From NCBI GenBank assembly GCA_041747155.1, contig JBGTFQ010000163.1:1-55500 (forward strand): DNA of 55,500 nt, in the 5' to 3' direction. A program made the position numbers and the translations under genes. Shown piece after piece: positions 1 to 7,947 of the stretch (its first letter is position 1; each line of letters begins with the position of its first letter). Origin of the DNA: JACDDK01 sp041747155 (GTDB lineage: Bacteria; Actinomycetota; Rubrobacteria; Rubrobacterales; Rubrobacteraceae). Under the pieces are notes generated by a model that saw nothing but the letters and a program-made list of their open reading frames with translations, searched no databases and was not told the DNA's origin.

Positions 1-356
1 TCGGTCACGAGGACACGGGTTCCGGGTGGGATGGCGTCCGCGTGGGCTTCGAGAGAATCGGTGCCGTATTCGAGTTCGTAGGAAGCGGAGATGGTCTCGC
101 GTGGTAGTTTGTTCGGCTTGCGGGCTAGGACGAGGCCCTTACGAGTGCTATAGGCCAGGGCGGTTCCAAAGACGAAGCCGCGCGCCTCGGCGGACAGAAT
201 CAAATCGTAATCGATATTCTCGACAGCGGTCGCAAGAGCGTCGGCGGCTTCGTGGAGTGCTGGGCCGTTCTCTATCAAGGGAGTTATGTCTTTGAAGGAG
301 ATGCCCGGTTTTGGGTAGTCCGGGACATTCCTTATGTGGCTTTCTATCTCGATCAT
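1..356 (-). CDS. apt: Adenine phosphoribosyltransferase, N-terminal part (cut by window edge)
   Basis: Salvages adenine with PRPP to give AMP in the cytoplasm. Translating the minus strand from ATG at 356 gives about 118 residues with the Apt signature: an opening IESHIRNVPDYPKPGISFKD, then EARGFVFG, then RKPNKLPRE and EYGTDSLEAHADAIPPGTRV. This is the start of the beta strand that leads into the PRPP loop (VLVTD...). The PRPP-binding loop itself and the C-terminus lie outside the window. The start codon overlaps the stop of the upstream MerR-type gene in an ATGA junction, so the two are probably translationally coupled. The family is clear from the motifs; the partial status comes only from the window edge. 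Confidence 0.93.
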   Translation of the reverse strand, partial: MIEIESHIRNVPDYPKPGISFKDITPLIENGPALHEAADALATAVENIDYDLILSAEARGFVFGTALAYSTRKGLVLARKPNKLPRETISASYELEYGTDSLEAHADAIPPGTRVLVT

Positions 357-1039
357 GTAGTGAATGAGTCGATGATATTAGCCATGATGAGCTCTTTCAT
401 GCGCGAGTCGACGGCGGCCAAATTACGGGCTTTGTTGACGGCTTCGGCGACGCGCTGCTCGTCTCCAGAACGTAGTTCGGGGTTGAGGATCTGCTTGAAC
501 ATGGCAGCTTCCCGGTCGACGGCGGCCATTATTCCCCGCAAGTGGCGAGGCTGTATGGAGTATTTCGACATCTCCATAGCCATGCGGGCTATCTCGACGT
601 CACGCTGAGTGAGTTCCCCACCGCGCCCGATCACGCCTACAGAGATCAACTCGTCCACGAATCGAGGCTCGGTCTCAAGGGTGTCGGACAACTCCTCGCG
701 AGTATACGTCCGGTCTTCGAGGACTCGCGAGAGATCCTGTGATGAGTCGCCGCCGGAAGAAGGAATTGGCGTGCCGCCCTCAATGCGCTTCTTTATCACC
801 TTGAGCGGAAGATATTCTTTATCTTGGAGGGTGAGTATGTACTTCAGAAGCTCGACATCCTGACTCGAAAATAGTCGATATCCACCTCGAGTACGGGAGA
901 GGTTGATCAATCGCCGACGTTCCAGGTAGCGTATCTTGCTGACCGACAAGGTTGGAAAATCCTGCCTGAGCCGCTGGACCACCTCGCCTATGGTAAAGCT
1001 GTCCTTCGCGCCGTTCTCCAAAATGTGCCTCACTTCCAT
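353..1039 (-). CDS. ftsR: MerR-type transcriptional regulator, FtsR-like
   Basis: 228 residues. Residues 14-80 form a MerR winged helix (FTIGEVVQRL, then SVSKIRYLERRRLI and GGYRLFSSQDVELL). A helical region follows, and a second helix-turn-helix-like stretch (YTREELSDTLE, about 112-150) precedes a C-terminal alpha-helical domain. This two-part layout matches the actinobacterial FtsR/Rv1828 family, whose Corynebacterium member activates ftsZ. It lies just downstream of a GarA-like FHA gene, the same pairing as garA and Rv1828 in mycobacteria. Control of the ftsZ present 50 kb away in this window is inferred from the family. No ligand-binding cysteines of metal-sensing MerR proteins are seen. 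It overlaps apt by 4 nt. Confidence 0.82.
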   Translation of the reverse strand: MEVRHILENGAKDSFTIGEVVQRLRQDFPTLSVSKIRYLERRRLINLSRTRGGYRLFSSQDVELLKYILTLQDKEYLPLKVIKKRIEGGTPIPSSGGDSSQDLSRVLEDRTYTREELSDTLETEPRFVDELISVGVIGRGGELTQRDVEIARMAMEMSKYSIQPRHLRGIMAAVDREAAMFKQILNPELRSGDEQRVAEAVNKARNLAAVDSRMKELIMANIIDSFTT

Positions 1040-1088
1040 TCCAACCCCGCTCCCGGCGGAGTTTTTCGCCTTCCTTGCCTTGTATCTC

Positions 1089-1544
1089 TTACGTGAACAC
1101 GAACTTGAATCTAAATTTCCCTACCTGTATCTCGTCTCCGTTCCTGAGATCCACGGAGTCGACCCGCACACGATTCACGTACGTCCCGTTCAGACTACCG
1201 GTGTCCCGGATGCGAAAGCTACGCGCTCCCTGCAGTATCTCAGCATGATTCCGGGATACGGTCACGTCGTCGAGGAAAATATTGCTCTCAGGACCACGAC
1301 CGACGGTGACGACCTCAGCACCAATATCGTGCATCCTCCGGCCAGCAGTACCCTCGACTTGGTCAAGTTCAATCAGGGCTGCGCCGTCTGGAGCCTCGGA
1401 TCCATCATCCGTGTCAGCGAACTCGTCCGCGAAGCTCGGTGAATACGACACTGTAGACTGGCCGTGGACGAGCTTTGTGCCGCATTCGGCGCAGAACTTC
1501 ATCTCCGGGGTAACCACAGAGCCACATTCGGGGCAGTGGCTCAA
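1089..1544 (-). CDS. Zinc-ribbon FHA-domain protein, GarA/OdhI-like
   Basis: 151 residues. An N-terminal zinc ribbon (CPECG at 4-8 and CAECG at 18-22) is followed by a short linker and an FHA phosphothreonine-binding domain (about 56-151). The FHA signature is complete: VGRGPESNIFLDDVTVSRNH and then GSLNGTYVN. It closely resembles mycobacterial GarA, including the DSVDLRNGDEIQVGKF end. GarA/OdhI controls central carbon and glutamate metabolism by binding 2-oxoglutarate dehydrogenase when unphosphorylated. Its usual ETTSVF phosphorylation segment corresponds here to a QSTVSY-like stretch at about 29-34, so Thr31 is a candidate kinase site (inference). The zinc ribbon is not part of mycobacterial GarA. 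The gene overlaps rsiG by 4 nt and is followed by the ftsR-like gene. Confidence 0.85.
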   Translation of the reverse strand: MSHCPECGSVVTPEMKFCAECGTKLVHGQSTVSYSPSFADEFADTDDGSEAPDGAALIELDQVEGTAGRRMHDIGAEVVTVGRGPESNIFLDDVTVSRNHAEILQGARSFRIRDTGSLNGTYVNRVRVDSVDLRNGDEIQVGKFRFKFVFT

Positions 1545-1843
1545 AGATCGCCTTCTTCACCCATACCACCTGAACGCTCGCCAGATTCTTTGCCAAGCAG
1601 AACCCGCGCCAACTCCTCAGGAGATCGCGAGACCTCTCCGCGGCTTACCAACTCGGATCGGATCAAATCGATACGACCCTGCATGAGCCGTCTTCGGTAA
1701 CTTATTGCCCGCTCCTCTTCACTCAATCGATCCAGCAATTCTCGCAACTCGCTCGGGTCCAAAGACGTGAGATCGGCGCTTTCGGACCAATCCATCCCCT
1801 CGGACACAAATTCTTCTATGCCATCTTTTCCTTGTTCGTTCAT
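1541..1843 (-). CDS. rsiG: RsiG-type c-di-GMP-dependent anti-sigma factor (single-motif form)
   Basis: 100 residues, mostly predicted helix. It contains exactly one copy of the c-di-GMP motif E(X)3S(X)2R(X)3Q(X)3D: Glu44, Ser48, Arg51, Gln55, Asp59. RsiG proteins bind the sigma factor WhiG when loaded with c-di-GMP. In Streptomyces one chain carries two motifs; in basal actinobacteria such as Rubrobacter radiotolerans short one-motif RsiG proteins dimerise to build the same site. Length and motif count here fit the second type. No whiG-like sigma gene is in the window. A -10-like TATACT ends 6 nt before the ATG, so the mRNA may be leaderless. The stop overlaps the FHA gene start (ATGA). Confidence 0.82.
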   Translation of the reverse strand: MNEQGKDGIEEFVSEGMDWSESADLTSLDPSELRELLDRLSEEERAISYRRRLMQGRIDLIRSELVSRGEVSRSPEELARVLLGKESGERSGGMGEEGDL

Positions 1844-1915
1844 GCTCGCAGTATAACCTCCCCTTAACCTGAAGTACAGTCTTAAACTGCATCTTTCAAC
1901 CAGAGCCCGAACGTC
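1844..1915 (-). promoter_or_regulatory. Probable rsiG promoter in the der-rsiG gap
   Basis: This 72-nt gap separates the der stop from the rsiG ATG. On the minus strand it contains TATACT at 1855-1850 (5 of 6 matches to the -10 consensus), with only 6 nt between it and the ATG at 1843. A transcription start at the usual distance would fall on the ATG itself. The GGGGAGG at 1862-1856 is too far from the ATG (13 nt) to be a good ribosome binding site and would lie inside the promoter. A TTGAAA occurs at 1899-1894, but its spacing to TATACT is far too long for a -35. Inferred, not proven. Confidence 0.45.
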
Positions 1916-3220
1916 TTAGCGGCTACTCCTTACTTTTACTCCCACGCTAACGCCCTCAAGCTCGTATTTTCCACGGATCGAGTTCTCTAAAAACCTGACG
2001 TAACTGTCTGGGACATCGTTGGGCCTGTTGGCGAAGACCGTGAATCGTGGCGGCGACGTGCCAGTCTGCGTGCCGTAGCGTATCTTGACTCCTCTGGGTG
2101 GGGCCGTGCGGCCTACCAACTGGTTTATGTACTCTGCGACTTCGTGGGTCGCCACTCGACGCTCGAAAGCCCTTCGCAGCCTGTCCGCAAAGAGCAGAAC
2201 CTCGTCAACGCCAGAGCCTGTTAGAGCGGAAATGGTTGTCACCGGAGGTTTCAAGTCCGTCATTCTTTGGTTGATAGTGCTCTCTATCTCTTTGATTCTC
2301 TCCAGCGGCACGAGATCGCTTTTGTTGAGGATCACGCCGCACGAGCGTCCGGCTTCTTCGATTCGCCGGGCCAGTTGGAGATCCCCACCAACCACTCCCT
2401 CGACCGCGTCCACCACCAAAAGAGAGACGCTGGCACTCCGGATAGCCTCTTCGGTCCGTAATGCGGAGTAGAACGGCACACCCTCGGCACGCTTGGCACT
2501 CCTGTTCACGCCCGCCGTATCCAGCAGTATGTAATGAACAGGTCCATCTTCGCTTTCGAGAACTACCTCTCCAGCCACGGAATCCGTCGTGGTACCTGAC
2601 ATATCCGACACTACGGCCCGCTCTGAGTCGAGAAGACGGTTGAGTAATGTGCTCTTTCCGACGTTTGGACGACCGATAATCGCCAACTTCGGAACCTCGG
2701 AATCGTCATCCTCCTCGACCTCCGGCAGAAGTCCCACTATTACATCCAGTAGGTCTCCCATCTGAAGCCCATGTGACGCGGAGATCGGATACGGCTCCCC
2801 CTCGCCTAGGGAGTGGAAATCGTGGCGGGATAGGTCATTACCGGGATCATCTAGCTTATTAACCGCCAAAACAACCCGACCACGCACCCGCCGCAACTCA
2901 CGCGCTACCGAAGCATCGACCTCGGTAGGACCCAAGCGAGAGTCCACTAGATGAAGTATCACGTCCGCGTCTTCGACTGCGACCTTCGCCTGCAAAGTCA
3001 CAGAAGCGGCCAGACCATCCCGAGCCGTTGGCTCCATGCCCCCCGTATCAACCAACAGAAACTCACGCCCAGCCCACTCGGCCCGGTTATAAGAACGGTC
3101 GCGGGTCGTCCCTGCAGTTTCAGACACGACCGCCTGCCGACGTCCGAGGACTCGATTCAAAAAAGTGCTTTTTCCGACATTAGGGGCTCCAACGATGGCT
3201 ACGACCGGCAGGTTGCTCAT
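1916..3220 (-). CDS. der: Ribosome-assembly GTPase Der (EngA)
   Basis: 434 residues with two tandem G domains and a C-terminal KH-like domain, the usual Der layout and length. First G domain: GAPNVGKS (11-18), DTGG, NKLD. Second: GRPNVGKS (about 183-190), DTAG, NKSD. The KH-like end starts near residue 350 and includes IRYGTQTGTSPPRFTVFANR. Der acts in late maturation of the 50S ribosomal subunit. The start ATG overlaps the plsC stop (ATGA), and cmk-plsC-der is a common bacterial gene order. No unusual residues seen. Confidence 0.97.
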   Translation of the reverse strand: MSNLPVVAIVGAPNVGKSTFLNRVLGRRQAVVSETAGTTRDRSYNRAEWAGREFLLVDTGGMEPTARDGLAASVTLQAKVAVEDADVILHLVDSRLGPTEVDASVARELRRVRGRVVLAVNKLDDPGNDLSRHDFHSLGEGEPYPISASHGLQMGDLLDVIVGLLPEVEEDDDSEVPKLAIIGRPNVGKSTLLNRLLDSERAVVSDMSGTTTDSVAGEVVLESEDGPVHYILLDTAGVNRSAKRAEGVPFYSALRTEEAIRSASVSLLVVDAVEGVVGGDLQLARRIEEAGRSCGVILNKSDLVPLERIKEIESTINQRMTDLKPPVTTISALTGSGVDEVLLFADRLRRAFERRVATHEVAEYINQLVGRTAPPRGVKIRYGTQTGTSPPRFTVFANRPNDVPDSYVRFLENSIRGKYELEGVSVGVKVRSSR

Positions 3221-3870
3221 CCTTCCACCGACGGCCCTTGAAGCGGAAGCTTGTATATGACTCGAAGCACCTCGTCCGCAGCGGAACGATACGCTTTCCC
3301 ACCTCGCAAAGTGCTGTCCAGGTTAAATGGAGGTCCGATGTGTATTATAAGTCTTTCACCTTTTAAGCGGGCTTGGATTGAGGGAATCTTTCCGACGTGG
3401 ACGGGGAGAACGGGTGCGTCGCCTCGGATCGCGAGCATGACGGCACCGCTTTTGGCTTCTCGGGCGGTTCCGTCGTCGCGGTGGGTGCCTTCTGGGAAGA
3501 TGCCTAGGGTCCATCCCACGGAGAGGAAGTTGAGAGCTGAGCGTAGACCAGCGCGGCCTCCGCTCTCGCGGTCTACGGCGAAGGAGCCGATGAATGTAAA
3601 GAACCACTCGCCAGGGCCGGTGAAGAGTTGTTTCTTCGCCATCCACTGCATCCGGCGGGGCAAGGCCATGCAGATCAGGACCGGGTCCGCGTACTGGCTG
3701 TGGTTGGCGGCGACCACCAGTCGGCCTTTCCTGGGTACGTTTTCGACGCCAATGACCTTGAATCCGAAGAATAGACCGCCGAGAAAGCGCATCACTTTAC
3801 GGAACAGCCAATAACGAGCGGACATCTTCTCCGGTCGGCTGTTACCAGGGTAAACGGTAGTCTCACTCAT
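3217..3870 (-). CDS. plsC: 1-acyl-sn-glycerol-3-phosphate acyltransferase (PlsC family)
   Basis: 217 residues from ATG at 3870. This start is chosen because it overlaps the cmk stop by 8 nt and the frame upstream is antisense-like read-through. The acyltransferase motifs are present: NHSQYADP (HX4D) near residue 54, the FPEGTH motif near 122, and a short hydrophobic stretch near the N-terminus (WLFRKVMRFLGGLFFGF) for membrane association. The family transfers an acyl chain to lysophosphatidic acid in phospholipid synthesis at the cytoplasmic face of the membrane. Placement between cmk and der is typical in actinobacteria and firmicutes. Exact acyl donor and acceptor cannot be read from the sequence. 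Confidence 0.9.
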   Translation of the reverse strand: MSETTVYPGNSRPEKMSARYWLFRKVMRFLGGLFFGFKVIGVENVPRKGRLVVAANHSQYADPVLICMALPRRMQWMAKKQLFTGPGEWFFTFIGSFAVDRESGGRAGLRSALNFLSVGWTLGIFPEGTHRDDGTAREAKSGAVMLAIRGDAPVLPVHVGKIPSIQARLKGERLIIHIGPPFNLDSTLRGGKAYRSAADEVLRVIYKLPLQGPSVEG

Positions 3871-4528
3871 GGTTCTTGTTCCTCTCCGCCAGTCCGACAA
3901 CTTGAGAGACAACATCCTCAAGGGACAAGCCCGTAGTATCTATAACGACAGCGTCCGATGCGGCCTTCAATGGTGAAGCCTCGCGGTCAGCGTCGCGCTG
4001 ATCCCGCAGTAGCATGGCCGCCTGGATCCGATCCAGCTCCCCTTCGCGGCCACTTTGTACCGCCCGGCGGCGGGCCCGCTCCTCGGGTGCGGCGAGCAAA
4101 AACACCTTGACCTCCGCATCCGGCAGTACAACCGTCCCGATATCTCGACCTTCGACAACCGCCCCGCCAGACTTCCGGGCTTCATCCGCCGCCGAGCGCT
4201 GCACGTTCAGCAAAACCTTCCGAACGGCGGGATGCGCGGATATCTGAGAAGCACCTGCCGTCACCTCCGGGGTCCGTAGTTTGTCTTCAGAGACCGGTTG
4301 ACCATCGACTCGGGCTTCTTCTACACCTAAGCCGACACGGCCAGCGAGGGTAGAAAGAGCATCTTCATCTGCTGGGTCAGCGTCCTCTTGTAGTGCTAGC
4401 AAGGCGACTGCTCGGTATGCCGCGCCGGTGTTCAGGTTGACGAGACCCAGACGCTCGGCCACGGCGCGGGCCACGGAGCTTTTGCCAGACCCGGCGGGTC
4501 CGTCTATGGTTACGAGAAGTCCTTCCAT
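3863..4528 (-). CDS. cmk: (d)CMP kinase
   Basis: 221 residues. It phosphorylates CMP and dCMP for nucleotide recycling. The P-loop GPAGSGKSS is at residues 10-18, followed by NLNTGAAYRA and, further on, VVEGRDIGTVVLPDA, all typical of Cmk. The start at ATG 4528 gives the canonical MEGLLVTIDGPAGSGKS beginning. The reading frame stays open upstream into aroA but shows no family similarity there. It overlaps plsC by 8 nt and lies 53 nt after aroA. Confidence 0.96.
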   Translation of the reverse strand: MEGLLVTIDGPAGSGKSSVARAVAERLGLVNLNTGAAYRAVALLALQEDADPADEDALSTLAGRVGLGVEEARVDGQPVSEDKLRTPEVTAGASQISAHPAVRKVLLNVQRSAADEARKSGGAVVEGRDIGTVVLPDAEVKVFLLAAPEERARRRAVQSGREGELDRIQAAMLLRDQRDADREASPLKAASDAVVIDTTGLSLEDVVSQVVGLAERNKNHE

Positions 4529-4581
4529 CGGCGAGAAAGTATATCCGATTCCGCCGCCACTCTTGGCCCCGGTTCGTATCC

Positions 4582-5919
4582 TTATCTCAGAGACTTCAAA
4601 CGCTCGAAATAGTCTGGGAAAGTCTTGGTGACAACGCCGGGATTCTGGATGCGTATTCCGGGGGTAGCGAGACCCGTCACCGCGAACGCCATCGCTAAGC
4701 GATGGTCCCCGTATGTCTCTACATTTCCGGGGGATATTGGTCCGGGAGTTATGTGAAGTGAATCCGGACCCTCCTTGACCTGGATGCCTAGTTTTCCGAG
4801 TTCTGTGGCTACGGCGGAGATCCGATCCGTCTCCTGATGTCGCGTATGTCCTATGTTTTTGATGGTCGTCGGTGAAGCGGCAAACGGCGCGATGGCGGCT
4901 AGCGTGATCATGGTATCCGAGAAAGCATTCATATCTACCTCGATCCCGTTCAACTTCTCTGGCCCTTGAACCTCCACATGATCGACGGCAACCTCGACTC
5001 GACATCCCATCCCCTGAAGAACCTCGGCGAAACGGAGATCGCCTTGCAGTGACCCAGATCCAAGTCCTGGTATCCGGATACGTCCTCCCGTTACAGCCGC
5101 AACCGCCATAAAATACGACGCTCCCGAAGCGTCCGGCTCGACGAAATAATCCCGGCCTCTATAGAATTCAGGCTCGACCACAAAATTACGATAGTCCTCC
5201 GACACTTCTACCTCGACCCCGAATTCCTTCATTACTTCGACCGTGATCCCGACATACGGCAACCCTCGCCGAGTAGTCTGGACCTGAAGCTCGACCCTCT
5301 CTGACGCATACGGTGCGGCCAGCAACAGCCCACTCAAAAACTGACTGCTCTTGTCCCCCGAAACACGCGATACACCGCCCTGGATCCCCCCACCTCTGAC
5401 CACTAATGGGAATTTTCCCTGCTCGGCTTCGTACTCGATGCCACCACCCAACGTCCGCAACGCCTCCACGAGATCCTCTACAGGACGCTCCCGCATCCTC
5501 GGAATCCCATCCACTCGATACGGCCCATCGCCCAAAGCCAAAACCGGTGGCAGAAACCGCGCAACCGTTCCCGCATTTCCCACAAATAGCTCCACGCTAC
5601 TTTTCGGTATTATACCTCTTTGTCCTTGTATTTGGACTGAGTTTTTGTCTTGGTCTGTGTGGGTTGGTATCCCAATTTTGGTCAAGGAGTCCAGGAGCCA
5701 ATATGAATCGTCGCTTATCAGAGGATTTTTTATTTCTGATGGTCCATCGGATAGGGCGGCGGCTATTAGGGCGCGGTTGGTAACGGACTTTGAGCCAGGA
5801 ACCTGAATCTCCGCGTCGATAGGTTCGTGGAGCGGGAGTATCTCGATCTCATCGGGAAATCTGCCGCGTACGTCTTCCTCAGTGAAATCCTGACCGGCGA
5901 CCCCTGCTACGCGACTCAT
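4582..5919 (-). CDS. aroA: 3-phosphoshikimate 1-carboxyvinyltransferase (EPSP synthase)
   Basis: 445 residues from ATG 5919, which overlaps the rluB stop (ATGA). It joins PEP to shikimate-3-phosphate in the aromatic amino acid pathway and is the target class of glyphosate. Visible motifs: PGSKSVTNRALIAA near the N-terminus, GNAGTVARFL, and RHQETDRI near residue 380. An extra N-terminal stretch of about 40 residues (to PLHEPIDAEIQVPGSK) is somewhat long for the family. Other shikimate genes sit in a separate cluster at 21.5-24.7 kb, so aroA is detached from them. The coding strand changes abruptly from A/C-rich to G/T-rich near 5630. Confidence 0.96.
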   Translation of the reverse strand: MSRVAGVAGQDFTEEDVRGRFPDEIEILPLHEPIDAEIQVPGSKSVTNRALIAAALSDGPSEIKNPLISDDSYWLLDSLTKIGIPTHTDQDKNSVQIQGQRGIIPKSSVELFVGNAGTVARFLPPVLALGDGPYRVDGIPRMRERPVEDLVEALRTLGGGIEYEAEQGKFPLVVRGGGIQGGVSRVSGDKSSQFLSGLLLAAPYASERVELQVQTTRRGLPYVGITVEVMKEFGVEVEVSEDYRNFVVEPEFYRGRDYFVEPDASGASYFMAVAAVTGGRIRIPGLGSGSLQGDLRFAEVLQGMGCRVEVAVDHVEVQGPEKLNGIEVDMNAFSDTMITLAAIAPFAASPTTIKNIGHTRHQETDRISAVATELGKLGIQVKEGPDSLHITPGPISPGNVETYGDHRLAMAFAVTGLATPGIRIQNPGVVTKTFPDYFERLKSLR

Positions 5920-6614
5920 GATAGCTTCCTGAGTTCTTCGGGGGTTAGCGGACGGGTCTCGCCCTCGGGGAGGTCGCCAAGTAAGACTGGCCCCACTCGG
6001 ATGCGTTGCAGAGAGAGCAAATGTATGCCGACGGCGTGGCACGCTCGGCGTATTATGCGGTTACGACCTTCGTGGATAGTTAGGTCTACAGTGGTGTGTC
6101 GTAGTTTCGTTTGCTGGTTCTCTAGTTTCGGTGGAAGCATCTTTCCGTCTTCGAGGATTGGTCCAGAGGCCAAAGCTTCCAAGGTTGAGTTGAGAAGTGG
6201 GTTCCGTATTGTGAGGCGGTATTGCTTCTCGATCTCAGTTGAAGGGTGCGAGATCCGGTGCGCGAGTTTGCCATCGTTTGTGAGTATGAGTAGCCCGTGC
6301 GTGTCAACGTCCAGACGTCCCACCGGTACTAGGCCAGGAATGTTTTGGGGCATTATATCGGCGACTGTGGCACGGCCCCGGTCGTCGGTCAGGGTGGTTA
6401 GGTATCCCGATGGTTTATTGAAAGCGAGGTAGGCGGGAGTCTCCGGTAGAGCGACTGGTTCACCGTCCAGGGTGACGGTATCAGTTTGGTTCACACTCTC
6501 GCCGAGCGTGGCGGTCGCGCCGTTAATGGTGACGCGACCAGCGGTGATCAAAGCTTCCGCTTTTCGCCGGGATGGCGATACTCCGCTGCGTGCGAGAAAC
6601 GCCTGAAGGCGCAT
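5916..6614 (-). CDS. rluB: rRNA pseudouridine synthase, RsuA/RluB family
   Basis: 232 residues with an N-terminal S4 RNA-binding domain (MRLQAFLARSGVSPSRRKAE) and a pseudouridine synthase domain. The catalytic Asp is in GRLDVDTHGLLILTNDG (Asp near residue 100). RluB-type enzymes modify helix 89 region uridines of 23S rRNA; the exact target here is inferred from the gene neighbourhood, since scpA-scpB-rluB-cmk-der is a recurrent order. It starts 2 nt after scpB and overlaps aroA by 4 nt. Confidence 0.92.
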   Translation of the reverse strand: MRLQAFLARSGVSPSRRKAEALITAGRVTINGATATLGESVNQTDTVTLDGEPVALPETPAYLAFNKPSGYLTTLTDDRGRATVADIMPQNIPGLVPVGRLDVDTHGLLILTNDGKLAHRISHPSTEIEKQYRLTIRNPLLNSTLEALASGPILEDGKMLPPKLENQQTKLRHTTVDLTIHEGRNRIIRRACHAVGIHLLSLQRIRVGPVLLGDLPEGETRPLTPEELRKLS

Positions 6615-6616
6615 GT

Positions 6617-7222
6617 TTAGTGGACTCCGTTCTCTGGATTTAGTCCATCAGGGATATCTGTGGCACCGGTGAGTCGTTCACGGACCCGCGCAAGTTCTTC
6701 CGGGCCGACGAGTGTTTCGAGAGGTGGGAAGTCCTCCTGAGAGGCCGCGCCGGTGGCGGCCAGAAACTCGTCGGTGGTTGCCAGAAGAGCTGGTGCGCCG
6801 GGGCTGTCGATGTCCGAACCAGTCTCTTTGAGAAGACCGCGTTCGAGGAGGCCGCGGACGACCGTATCCGAGTTCACGCCACGGGTCGCCGAGATCGCAC
6901 CTCGCGTCACCGGCCCCATATACAGGGCGCAAGATAGGACTTCAAGCGCGGCGGATGACAGAGGTGTGGGACGCGCTTCATCTCGATAACGCTCGATAGC
7001 CGGAGCGCAGGCCGGGTTTGTGGCAAGCTGATAACCCCCCGCGACCGACCGCAGCACTATTCCCGAAGTCTCGGGCGCGTACCTAGCGGCAAGGTCTTTC
7101 AGAGCCGGTCTGAGAGTATCTTCGGAGAGTCCCGTGGCGGCTTCGAGGGTTCCCTGGTTTATGGGCCGGGGGCTTACTAGAAGAACGGCCTCGACAAGAG
7201 CTGTGGGCGTTGGTTCGTTCAT
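6617..7222 (-). CDS. scpB: Segregation and condensation protein ScpB
   Basis: 201 residues with the tandem winged-helix composition of ScpB (LVEAVLLVSPRPINQGTLEA at the N-terminus, LSSAALEVLSCALYMGPVTR in the middle, RGLLERGLLKETG). ScpB dimers bind ScpA and the SMC ATPase to form the condensin that organises and segregates the chromosome. The start overlaps the scpA stop (ATGA), so stoichiometric co-translation is likely. No smc gene is in the window. Confidence 0.92.
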   Translation of the reverse strand: MNEPTPTALVEAVLLVSPRPINQGTLEAATGLSEDTLRPALKDLAARYAPETSGIVLRSVAGGYQLATNPACAPAIERYRDEARPTPLSSAALEVLSCALYMGPVTRGAISATRGVNSDTVVRGLLERGLLKETGSDIDSPGAPALLATTDEFLAATGAASQEDFPPLETLVGPEELARVRERLTGATDIPDGLNPENGVH

Positions 7223-7947
7223 TTTATCGGTTCCAAGGTCAAGGGGCCGAATTGTTCGGCCTGGTGGAGTGTGAGGCGGCCTTCGTGGGCCAGGGAGAGG
7301 GCGGCAGCGAAAGCTACGGCTGAGTGGAGTCGATCCATTTTGGCGGTGAGTACTTCGTAGGAGATTGCGCCGTGGGCCAGAGAGGTGCGGATGACGGCGG
7401 CTAGATCCTGCAGGGTGAGTGTTATGGTCCCGAGGTGCTCGACCGGTGGCTCCACGAGCCGCGAGAACGTCCGACGAGTAGCGAGGTTTAGTTTGTCCTG
7501 ACGAATCCGCAGTTTTCCGGGACGAGGCGGGGCGAAGTGGGCCGAAGGGTGGAAACCTGAATTTTCTTCGAAGCGGTCGCGCAAGGCTTCCGCGCCGCGC
7601 TTTATCTTCAGGTATTGATGGACGCGGGCTGCGAGTTGCTCTGGAGAGAGTGCTTCGCCGTCCTCATCGTCGGGTTCGGGGTCGAGAGCCGGGAGCAGTG
7701 AGCGAGTCTTTAGGAGGACGAGAGCTGTGGCAGAGCCAGCGAAATCCGTGTCACGGTCAAGGGCATCCGGGGCTTCGACGGGTCTCGATGCGAGGTAGTG
7801 AGAGACGATCTCGCGCAGAGGGACCTCGAAGATCTCGACTTCGTCCTTGAGGATCAAGGCTAGCAGCCACTCATACGGTCCAGAATACACGTCCAGTTCG
7901 ACGGTGAACTCAGAGAGAGAACGTCCGGTTTGATTCGATAACCTCAT
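7219..7947 (-). CDS. scpA: Segregation and condensation protein ScpA (kleisin)
   Basis: 242 residues. The N-terminal kleisin segment reads ELDVYSGPYEWLLALILKDE, followed by VEIFEVPLREIVSHYL, both conserved in ScpA; the C-terminal winged helix ends with LSLAHEGRLTLHQAEQFGPL. It bridges the SMC heads and binds ScpB. The ATG overlaps the stop of the alanine dehydrogenase homologue (ATGA). Length is close to the family norm. Confidence 0.93.
   Translation of the reverse strand: MRLSNQTGRSLSEFTVELDVYSGPYEWLLALILKDEVEIFEVPLREIVSHYLASRPVEAPDALDRDTDFAGSATALVLLKTRSLLPALDPEPDDEDGEALSPEQLAARVHQYLKIKRGAEALRDRFEENSGFHPSAHFAPPRPGKLRIRQDKLNLATRRTFSRLVEPPVEHLGTITLTLQDLAAVIRTSLAHGAISYEVLTAKMDRLHSAVAFAAALSLAHEGRLTLHQAEQFGPLTLEPIK

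Noticed and set aside
4529..5005. N-terminal extension of cmk in the same frame
   Set aside because: The translated sequence is Arg-rich and unlike any cytidylate kinase; it overlaps the aroA end.
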